Below, in pieces: positions 6,495-11,950 of a DNA stretch of 11,950 nt (the first letter of the stretch is position 1; every line of letters starts with the position of its first letter). A program made the translations under genes and the position numbers. The notes under the pieces are model-generated. The model had not been told where the DNA came from and searched no databases. It saw only the letters and a program-made list of their open reading frames with translations. The DNA comes from Lachnoclostridium sp. UBA1434 (GTDB lineage: Bacteria > Bacillota > Clostridia > Lachnospirales > Lachnospiraceae), in contig DCTS01000077.1 of NCBI GenBank assembly GCA_002329645.1, positions 12,892-24,841 of the forward strand, written 5' to 3'.

Positions 6495-7490
6495 TTATTG
6501 CTTATCATCTTCCTTGCTTTTATATATATGCGTGATAATTGTTTCCATTGGCATTTCCTTAATGGATATGTCCGTAAATGAGCAAATATCCGATAGCTTT
6601 GAAATGAATTCATTAATGCCTATTACCCCAAGATCCACGCTTATGGTGATGCTGAGCTCGGATTCCCTCTCAACAATGCAGGCGCCGGGTATTGAAAGCT
6701 CGTTAAGAGGCTTTGACAGGGTAAGCTGCACCAGCTTAACCTCTCCTAAAGTGTTTCTTAGCTCCTTAAGAGATCCGTCAAATACCTTATCCCCGTGGTT
6801 AATTATAATAACATTTCGTGCAAGCTGTTCCACATCCTCAAGGTCATGGGTGGTAAGTATGAAGGTGGTGCCCCGGCTGTTCATTTCATGAATGAACTCC
6901 CTGATATTGTGCTTTGCTATCACATCCAGCCCTATGGTGGGCTCATCCAGAAATACAACCTTAGGCTGGTGGAGCATTGCCATGATGAACTCGCACTTCA
7001 TCCTCTCTCCGAGGGAGAGTACCCTGGTGGGTCTTGTTATGTAATCCTCCACCTCGAATATTCTTGTCATTACCTTAAGTCTTTCCTCATAATCCTTGTT
7101 GCTGATACCGTAGATGGCCTTGTTCATCTTGAAGCTGTCCACCGGCGGAATGTCCCATATAAGCTGGGACTTCTGTCCGAATACGGCTCCAATCTGACTT
7201 ACATATGCCTTCCTGTCCCTGGTGGGGTTATAATCCATTACCCTGATGGAGCCCGAGGTCGGATAAAGCGTTCCCGTCAGCATCTTAATGGTAGTGGATT
7301 TGCCTGCGCCGTTCGGTCCGAGAATACCGGCAATATCCCCCTCCTTAACGGTAAAGGATATATTATTTACAGCCAGCACCGACACCTTTTTCCTCCTGAA
7401 TATAGCACCCAGACTTTCCGAAAAGCTGCTGCCCCTTTTATATGTCATGTACTCCTTGGTTAATTTATCTACTGTAATTATATTGTCCAT
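6495..7490 (-). CDS. ABC-2 type exporter ATP-binding subunit (COG4586-like)
   Basis: The protein has 331 residues. The nucleotide-binding domain occupies about 1-240: Walker A GPNGAGKST (58-66), Q-loop at GQKSQLIWDIP (around Gln106/Gln109), signature LSLGERMKCE (158-167, a variant of LSGGQ), Walker B VVFLDEPTIGLD (178-189, Glu183) and switch His215 in ILTTHDLEDV. The remaining 90 residues form the C-terminal extension usual for ABC-2 exporters. With the two permeases it matches the COG4586/COG4587/COG3694 family, which includes a cyanobacterial viologen exporter; the substrate here is unknown. It acts at the inner face of the membrane. The ATG lies one base after the permease stop, and its AGGAGGT ribosome binding site is inside the last codons of that permease, implying translational coupling. 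Confidence 0.95.
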   Translation of the reverse strand: MDNIITVDKLTKEYMTYKRGSSFSESLGAIFRRKKVSVLAVNNISFTVKEGDIAGILGPNGAGKSTTIKMLTGTLYPTSGSIRVMDYNPTRDRKAYVSQIGAVFGQKSQLIWDIPPVDSFKMNKAIYGISNKDYEERLKVMTRIFEVEDYITRPTRVLSLGERMKCEFIMAMLHQPKVVFLDEPTIGLDVIAKHNIREFIHEMNSRGTTFILTTHDLEDVEQLARNVIIINHGDKVFDGSLKELRNTLGEVKLVQLTLSKPLNELSIPGACIVERESELSITISVDLGVIGINEFISKLSDICSFTDISIKEMPMETIITHIYKSKEDDKQ

Positions 7491-7491
7491 A

Positions 7492-8283
7492 TCAACCTCC
7501 TACACCCTGGTATAACCGTACCATATACCGGTACATCAATATTCCTGCTGCCAGGAATAACAGGCATGGTATTAAAACTATGAAAGAAGCACTTCCCTCC
7601 TTGCCCAGAAGAACAGCCGCAGGATAATATCCTATCATTGCCACCGGGAACAAATAAGAAGTTATAATGCACACCGTCTTGGGAAATATATTGTTCGGAT
7701 ACTTTCCGAAGCCCTTAATACTTTCAAATATTTCAGGTATCCGGGAGTTTCCCACCCACTTGAAGGAGGTGGCCGCCATAAAAAGTGCAATTCCCATCAT
7801 GACGCACAAACCGGTTATAAAGAGGGCGCCTGCCTTAAGCCACATGAATATACCCGGTGCAGGCAGATTAATACAGGATACGGTGAATATGGTAAACCCG
7901 CCTATAAACAGCCCTACTGCATCTATGGAAAATGTCCTTGCCATCAGTATGAACATTGTATCCACGGGAAGGATAAGCGCCATCTCCAGGTTCCCTTCCC
8001 TTACCGCAAACATGGTTGCCCATAATATGCCGTTAAAGGTCATGTCCGCAAGGGCAGTTGACATGGTAAATATGGACTGAATCAGCAGCACCTCGTAAAC
8101 CGACCAGCCTTCAAAGCCTGCGCCGGAATTATATATCAAAACCGTGATGAGGGGAAAGACTATATCCCCCAAAAGCATGATAATACAATTAAGAAAGAAA
8201 TTAAGCCTGTAGGTGGTAGCCGAAGCAAATGCCACCCTTATGCACTCCCTATAAATCAAAAGATATCTCTTTATACGCTTCAT
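7492..8283 (-). CDS. ABC-2 type exporter permease (COG3694-like)
   Basis: The protein has 263 residues and about six hydrophobic segments: roughly 28-50, 62-80, 107-135, 148-170, 200-222 and 231-252. A basic N-terminus (MKRIKRYLLIYRECIR) suggests that end is cytoplasmic. The segment IKGFGKYPNNIFPKTVCIITSY followed by PVAMIGYYPAAVLLG is typical of this permease family. It likely pairs with the other permease to form the export channel driven by the ATPase. It follows the first permease by 13 bp and ends one base before the ATPase start, so the three genes form one transcriptional and translational unit. The ribosome binding site (AAAAGGGATGA) is weaker than those of the flanking genes. The last residues, GVGG, are encoded by the next gene's ribosome binding site. 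Confidence 0.88.
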   Translation of the reverse strand: MKRIKRYLLIYRECIRVAFASATTYRLNFFLNCIIMLLGDIVFPLITVLIYNSGAGFEGWSVYEVLLIQSIFTMSTALADMTFNGILWATMFAVREGNLEMALILPVDTMFILMARTFSIDAVGLFIGGFTIFTVSCINLPAPGIFMWLKAGALFITGLCVMMGIALFMAATSFKWVGNSRIPEIFESIKGFGKYPNNIFPKTVCIITSYLFPVAMIGYYPAAVLLGKEGSASFIVLIPCLLFLAAGILMYRYMVRLYQGVGG

Positions 8284-8296
8284 AATATCATCCCTT

Positions 8297-9115
8297 TTAC
8301 GCTCCGACTCCGTTAAATCGTCTCATGGATGCCCGGTATATGATTTCACTTATCAGCATGACCACTGCTACTGCTATTGCCTGAAGGCCGACTATAACCG
8401 GAATCGGCATTGTAATCCCTGCCAGCACAAAATTTCCGGTATAAACCATGACCGGCACATAGGTCATGTACGGGAACGGAAGGAAGAATAATGCCTTCTG
8501 CAGCCCCTCCGGGAAAAATACAAGGGGTATGAATACACCCGAGAAGATACCCGACAGCAAATCAAATACCCTTCTGATGCCTGAGGACTGAACAAACCAG
8601 AATGCTGTCATTCCGAGAATATAGTGGATATAAAAGGTCATGAGAAATGCCAGCAGGATTGAAAGCAATGTCCATCCCACATGCTTTGGCGTTATATCTA
8701 TGCCGAACAGCAGGGTAAATATAAAATAGCAGGGAATAAATTCGAATATCAATCCGAGAAAACGGTGTCCAAGCTTTTGAGAAAATGCAAAAAAACGATG
8801 GTGTATCGGCCTTAGGGCAAAGGTAAGAAACCTTCCGGTATGTATAAGCATCTGAAGGTTCCAGTCCGCAAAATCCATGGTAAGGTAGCCTATCAGGGTG
8901 GATGCTCCAAAATAAGCAATAACCTGTGTAAGATCCATGCCATTAAGCTGCTCTCTGCCGCCATATACGGCAGTCCATATAAAATACTGTACAATGAAGT
9001 ATACCGGACCCACAAAGATGGAAACCATGGAATGGGTTCTATAAGCGCTCCATTCCTTATAGGTGACCAGCGCTACCTCCTTCATAATACGTAACTGATG
9101 TATTATATATTTCAT
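8297..9115 (-). CDS. ABC-2 type exporter permease (COG4587-like)
   Basis: The protein has 272 residues and about six membrane segments: roughly 29-50, 63-82, 120-138, 146-172, 182-203 and 228-262. The block IFSGVFIPLVFFPEGLQKALFFLPFPYMTYVP (about 187-220), with the conserved proline-rich IPL..FP and PF..Y.P pattern, is characteristic of the ABC-2 family 6 permeases. It is the first gene of the exporter operon and presumably forms a heterodimer with the following permease. The ATG is preceded by GGGGAGGA at good spacing. No convincing promoter of its own is seen in the 93 bp upstream (a TATACT box lacks a matching -35), so it may depend on readthrough from the serine hydrolase gene past the hairpin at 9154-9185. 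Confidence 0.88.
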   Translation of the reverse strand: MKYIIHQLRIMKEVALVTYKEWSAYRTHSMVSIFVGPVYFIVQYFIWTAVYGGREQLNGMDLTQVIAYFGASTLIGYLTMDFADWNLQMLIHTGRFLTFALRPIHHRFFAFSQKLGHRFLGLIFEFIPCYFIFTLLFGIDITPKHVGWTLLSILLAFLMTFYIHYILGMTAFWFVQSSGIRRVFDLLSGIFSGVFIPLVFFPEGLQKALFFLPFPYMTYVPVMVYTGNFVLAGITMPIPVIVGLQAIAVAVVMLISEIIYRASMRRFNGVGA

Positions 9116-9153
9116 ATGTCCTCCCCGGGTACCATGCTTTAAGTATATCCGGT

Positions 9154-9185
9154 AAAGCCGAGGCTGTTGGTAAAGCCCCGGCTTT
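9154..9185 (-). terminator. Terminator-like hairpin between serine hydrolase and ABC exporter genes
   Basis: Arms AAAGCCGAGGC (9154-9164) and GCCCCGGCTTT (9175-9185) enclose a 10-base loop. As minus-strand RNA all 11 pairs form, one as G-U; as plus-strand RNA the same position is an A-C mismatch, which favours function on the minus strand. It starts 24 bases after the serine hydrolase stop. The U-run on that strand is only three bases, whereas the plus strand has a six-T run (9183-9188). It may therefore be a leaky minus-strand terminator or attenuator before the exporter genes, or bidirectional. Confidence 0.5.
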
Positions 9186-9208
9186 TTTGCATGATACAGT
9201 TTGCCCCC

Positions 9209-10375
9209 CTAGATAAGACCCGACCACATTACAGCCGCAGCATTATACAGCGGCTCAGGAGTCCACACCCCGTTAACAAAGGGGATAAACCAGGCTGCTA
9301 CCAGCTTTTCCTTCGGATCGATAATAAGTGAACACCCTCCGGATCCTTCATGGAAGAATGTCCCTTCGGAGTACAGGCATCCTTCATTATTTCTCATATC
9401 GGGGCCAAGCCCGTATGCCCTGTAAGGCCCGCCGGCATTCCAGCAATAATCCCTTATATGAGGCGCCGTATACAGGGTTGTCATTTTTTCAATTGCTTTT
9501 CTTCCGAGAATTCTTGTGCCTTCTATGTAACCTCCCTGCTGCAGCATAACACCGAACCTGCACAGATCATATGCCGTAGAATACATGGCTCCTCCCGTCC
9601 CGGGAATCTTATTCCAGAATGCATCCTCCTCATCTTCCTCATATTTATCGGCCAATACATTATTAATCATCTGTTCCATACGTTCATTCAATATATTGAA
9701 CCGCTTGCACAGCTCCTTGTTTGCTTCTCTGAAACCCGTATCCTTTAGCCCGCAGGGCTTTACAATGTGCTCCATTATATAATTGTTGGCAAATTCACCG
9801 CTGACTCTTGTGATTATCTCGCCCAGAATCACAAAGCCGAAGCTGCAGTAAGCCCATTCCTCGCCGGGCTTTTTCCTCATGCCGCTTTTAAGACCCGATG
9901 CAATCCAGTTGTCGCTTCTGTCCCTTTCAATAAAATCCCACGGCGACTGGAAAAACCTGTTTTCAAAGCAGCCCGGATCGGGATGAAGACCGGAGGTATG
10001 GGAAAGCAGATGAGCTATGGTTATATCACAAAAGGGCTTCTCGTTAAATTCCTCGATTATCTCGCCTACACGCTGGTTGACCCTCATCTTGCCGTCCTCA
10101 ACAAGCTGCCATATGGCAACGGAGGTAAAAAGCTTGGTTATGGAAGCTATTCCCTGGATTGTGTCGGGCTTCAGCTCCCGTTCATCCTCTTCCCTGAAGC
10201 TGAGCCTGCCAAAAGCGGTATTTGCGAATACCTTGCCGTCTCTTGCCATGCAGTAATTAGCTGAAAATATCTTCTTCTTTGCAATCATGTCCTCAAAATG
10301 TCTGTTGAGGGCATCAATCCTGACAGGATCATAACCCACTTCATCCGGCCTGAATCTTGTTGCGTAGCTTATCAT
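9209..10375 (-). CDS. Beta-lactamase-fold serine hydrolase (COG1680, class C/esterase-like)
   Basis: The protein has 388 residues. Motif one is SITK (Ser78, Lys81), the nucleophile and general base of the serine beta-lactamase/penicillin-binding-protein fold. Motif two is YCS (Tyr176-Ser178), and HEG (His342-Gly344) replaces KTG as motif three. The conserved LLSHTSGLHPDPG (123-135) is typical of the AmpC-related COG1680 group, which includes esterases, D-aminopeptidases and amide hydrolases. No signal peptide or membrane anchor is visible, so it is probably cytoplasmic and unlikely to be a beta-lactamase protecting the wall; the substrate is unknown. The ATG at 10375 follows AAAGGGGG. The gene has its own strong promoter and an operator-like repeat, and is divergent from murG. 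Confidence 0.9.
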   Translation of the reverse strand: MISYATRFRPDEVGYDPVRIDALNRHFEDMIAKKKIFSANYCMARDGKVFANTAFGRLSFREEDERELKPDTIQGIASITKLFTSVAIWQLVEDGKMRVNQRVGEIIEEFNEKPFCDITIAHLLSHTSGLHPDPGCFENRFFQSPWDFIERDRSDNWIASGLKSGMRKKPGEEWAYCSFGFVILGEIITRVSGEFANNYIMEHIVKPCGLKDTGFREANKELCKRFNILNERMEQMINNVLADKYEEDEEDAFWNKIPGTGGAMYSTAYDLCRFGVMLQQGGYIEGTRILGRKAIEKMTTLYTAPHIRDYCWNAGGPYRAYGLGPDMRNNEGCLYSEGTFFHEGSGGCSLIIDPKEKLVAAWFIPFVNGVWTPEPLYNAAAVMWSGLI

Positions 10376-10449
10376 AGCAATCCCCCTTTATAATGAACTT
10401 TTTAATGTATAAGTAATCTTATTATGAAATGATATTATGCCTCAGATTT

Positions 10450-10477
10450 GGATATGTAAACATTATACAGCATATCC
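10450..10477. promoter_or_regulatory. Operator-like inverted repeat GGATATG-N14-CATATCC
   Basis: Perfect 7-bp arms (10450-10456 and 10471-10477) flank 14 bases containing the whole -10 box and reach the expected transcription start. A dimeric repressor bound here would block RNA polymerase. No regulator gene lies in the window. Confidence 0.45.
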
Positions 10478-10489
10478 ATGTAATGTCAA
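10462..10489 (-). promoter_or_regulatory. Consensus sigma-A promoter of the serine hydrolase gene
   Basis: On the minus strand a perfect TTGACA (10489-10484) and a perfect TATAAT (10467-10462) are separated by 16 bases, one short of the optimum. Transcription would start near 10455, leaving an AT-rich leader of about 80 bases. This is the strongest promoter in the window, and its -10 box is enclosed by the inverted repeat at 10450-10477. Confidence 0.8.
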
Positions 10490-10500
10490 TTATTTAGTAT

Positions 10501-10529
10501 TTGCAAAATGGATGTATGTGAGCTAAAAT
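10501..10529 (+). promoter_or_regulatory. Weak candidate promoter for murG
   Basis: TTGCAA (10501-10506) and TAAAAT (10524-10529) are separated by 17 bases; the -35 matches four of six positions and the -10 five of six. It would give a leader of over 300 bases made of alternating purine-pyrimidine sequence. No better promoter is seen closer to murG. Confidence 0.3.
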
Positions 10530-10552
10530 GTACTCGAATCTACATAATGTAG

Positions 10553-10801
10553 ACGTATGCGTATATGCGCATACGCTTGCGTATTTATACGTATATGTTT
10601 ATTTAAGCAAACATTAATACACATATGCGTATGTACTTTCAAATATACGCATGCGTTTGGGATTACGAGTATTCGTGTGCCCATGTGTATCTGTTTAGAG
10701 GCAAGCGCATGCGTATATGTACATGTGAATGCATCTGTAAATAAACGTAGGCGTATGTGTACATGTGAATGCGTTTGTACACACAAGCACATGCGTATGT
10801 A
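10553..10801. repeat. Purine-pyrimidine alternating, TGCGTA-rich low-complexity region
   Basis: Uninterrupted purine-pyrimidine alternation occurs at 10553-10576 (24 bases), 10586-10598 (13), 10617-10636 (20), 10643-10656 (14), 10705-10727 (23), 10751-10767 (17) and 10787-10801 (15). The steps are mostly CG, TG, CA and TA, often as TATGCG, CGCATA or GCGTAT, so many short palindromes form, such as ACGCATGCGT near 10647-10656. This lies in the 484-bp gap between the divergent serine hydrolase and murG genes. The rest of the gap holds the promoter elements listed. Open frames on both strands are rich in Cys, His, Val, Tyr and Met, reflect the composition, and are not genes. Confidence 0.8.
10702..10800 (+). 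repeat. Nested direct repeats with 40-bp and 82-bp spacing
   Basis: The 29-base segments at 10711-10739 and 10751-10779 agree at 26 positions and lie 40 bp apart. The segments CAAGCGCATGCGTATAT (10702-10718) and CAAGCACATGCGTATGT (10784-10800) agree at 15 of 17 positions and lie 82 bp apart. Differences are all transitions. This suggests tandem duplication followed by decay within the low-complexity region. Confidence 0.7.
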
Positions 10802-10846
10802 AACAAACGCCGTATATTCTCTAAATCTAAAAAAATATGAAAGAGC

Positions 10847-10851
10847 GGAGG
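10847..10851 (+). promoter_or_regulatory. Ribosome binding site for murG with GTG start
   Basis: GGAGG (10847-10851) lies eight bases before the GTG at 10860. No ATG lies in frame nearby, and the GTG gives the expected N-terminus MKKIVLTGGGTAGH. Confidence 0.8.
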
Positions 10852-10859
10852 TTCTTATT

Positions 10860-11921
10860 GTGAAGAAAATAGTGCTTACTGGCGGCGGAACTGCCGGACA
10901 CGTGACTCCTTGCATAGCATTGCTGCCTGCACTTAAGGAAGAGGGATATGATATACATTACATCGGATCATATAATGGAATTGAGCAAAAGCTTATAGAG
11001 GAATATAACATACCCTACTACGGGATATCGTCGGGAAAGCTGCGAAGGTACTTTGACATTAAGAATTTTACCGATCCCTTTAAGGTCTTGAAGGGTTATT
11101 TTGAAAGCAAAAAATTACTTAAGAAAATAAACCCCAACATCATATTTTCCAAGGGCGGTTTTGTCACCGTTCCCGTGGTGCAGGCTGCAAGAAAGCTGAA
11201 AATACCTGTTATTATACATGAGTCGGATATTACGCCGGGCCTTGCCAATAAGCTTGCCATACCTGCCGCCAAAAAGGTATGCCATACCTTTCCTGAAACC
11301 GCAAGCTATCTTCCTTCCGAAAAGGCCGTGCTTACAGGCACTCCAATACGTAAGGAACTGTTCTCAGGCAATAAGATTAAAGGGCTTGAATTCTGCGGCT
11401 TTACTGCCAACAAGCCGGTAATAATGGTTATCGGAGGAAGTACAGGCTCAAGAAGAATTAACGAGGTTATCCGGGGAATGCTGCCCACCCTGCTAAAAAG
11501 CTTCCAGGTTGTCCACCTGTGCGGTAAGAATAATCTGGATAAGAATCTGGCTAATCTTGAGGGTTATGCACAATTTGAATACATAAAAAAAGAGCTGAGT
11601 GATTTATATGCAGCCGCCGACCTTGTTATCTCCCGTGCGGGAGCCAATACGATCTGCGAGCTCCTGGCATTAAAAAAGCCCCACATCCTCATCCCTCTTC
11701 CAACCGGCTCAAGCCGGGGCGATCAAATCCTGAATGCAGAATCCTTTGAGCATCAGGGTTATTCCTATGTCATAAGGGACGAGGATCTGAGCATAGCCAG
11801 CCTTATGCAGGGTATAGATAAGGTCATGGCTGATAAGTCCGCCTATATGGATGCCATGAAAAACAGCAGCTTAATCAATGCGATACAGACCATAATAAGC
11901 CTTATCAGGGAGCTTTCATAA
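10860..11921 (+). CDS. murG: MurG, lipid II-forming GlcNAc transferase
   Basis: The protein has 353 residues, the usual full length (E. coli 355). MurG transfers GlcNAc from UDP-GlcNAc to lipid I at the inner face of the membrane, producing lipid II. The N-terminal lipid I-binding domain has GGGTAGHVTP (8-17, His14), SKGGFVTVP (97-105) and HESDITPGLANK (120-131). The C-terminal UDP-GlcNAc domain has GGSTGSRRIN (192-201), SRAGANTICE (258-267, with the uracil-contacting Glu267) and SSRGDQILNA (284-293, with Gln289). The HESD and SRGDQ variants are those I associate with clostridial and Bacillus cereus-group MurG paralogues. It starts at GTG. Division and cell-wall genes that normally surround murG are absent on its upstream side; the downstream side is outside the window. 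A second murG may exist elsewhere. The last 29 bases of the window hold nothing recognisable. Confidence 0.93.
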   Translation: MKKIVLTGGGTAGHVTPCIALLPALKEEGYDIHYIGSYNGIEQKLIEEYNIPYYGISSGKLRRYFDIKNFTDPFKVLKGYFESKKLLKKINPNIIFSKGGFVTVPVVQAARKLKIPVIIHESDITPGLANKLAIPAAKKVCHTFPETASYLPSEKAVLTGTPIRKELFSGNKIKGLEFCGFTANKPVIMVIGGSTGSRRINEVIRGMLPTLLKSFQVVHLCGKNNLDKNLANLEGYAQFEYIKKELSDLYAAADLVISRAGANTICELLALKKPHILIPLPTGSSRGDQILNAESFEHQGYSYVIRDEDLSIASLMQGIDKVMADKSAYMDAMKNSSLINAIQTIISLIRELS

Positions 11922-11950
11922 TTGTGTTAAGGCAATAGTCATATTTGTTT

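Noticed and set aside
6234..6891. Plus-strand open frames of 82-205 codons over the tandem repeat and into the ABC ATPase gene
   Set aside because: They are Phe/His/Cys-rich translations of the repeat in all three frames and then run antisense through a certain gene; no ribosome binding site or family resemblance.
10523..10915. 130-codon minus-strand and 81-codon plus-strand frames in the alternating purine-pyrimidine region
   Set aside because: Composition-driven (His, Thr, Cys, Tyr, Val rich), present on both strands, no ribosome binding site, and the minus frame overlaps the murG start.

Overview
The window reads as chromosomal DNA of a low-to-mid GC, endospore-forming clostridial Firmicute. 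This is an inference from a SpoIID-domain protein, AGGAGG-type ribosome binding sites on most genes, sigma-A type promoters, a B. subtilis yeaC-yeaD-yebA-like operon and a clostridial-style MurG; a Lachnospiraceae-like origin is plausible but unproven. There are nine protein genes and no rRNA, tRNA, CRISPR array or insertion sequence that I can see.

Layout: (1) 2-748 (+) is the C-terminal part of a SpoIID/LytB-domain protein entering from the left edge; its stop codon overlaps that of the convergent gene. (2) 5339-745 (-) is a three-gene operon: MoxR-type AAA+ ATPase, DUF58 protein, and a large membrane protein with an extracellular transglutaminase-like domain. It has two overlapping promoter candidates and an inverted repeat upstream. 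(3) 6233-5535 (-) is a 5'-methylthioadenosine/S-adenosylhomocysteine nucleosidase, preceded by two back-to-back hairpins and a degenerate 12-14 bp tandem repeat (6290-6459). (4) 9115-6495 (-) is a tightly packed ABC-2 type exporter: two permeases, then the ATPase. (5) 10375-9209 (-) is a cytoplasmic beta-lactamase-fold serine hydrolase with a perfect -35 and a perfect -10 box and an operator-like inverted repeat. (6) 10376-10859 is a divergent intergenic region dominated by long alternating purine-pyrimidine runs. (7) 10860-11921 (+) is a complete murG.

Functionally the window leans to the cell envelope. MurG makes lipid II; SpoIID-domain proteins act on peptidoglycan; the MoxR/DUF58/transglutaminase set is widespread and linked to envelope maturation or stress, but its biochemistry is poorly defined; the ABC exporter has an unknown substrate; the serine hydrolase belongs to a penicillin-binding-protein-like fold family. 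The nucleosidase is housekeeping (SAM by-product recycling). I see no convincing new multi-gene system. The unusual material is in the non-coding DNA: the tandem array and hairpin leader before the nucleosidase, the operator-like repeats at two promoters, and the potentially Z-DNA-forming region before murG.

Several starts are placed by ribosome binding sites rather than by the longest open frame: the transglutaminase protein, DUF58 protein, MoxR and nucleosidase all begin downstream of the first possible start codon.
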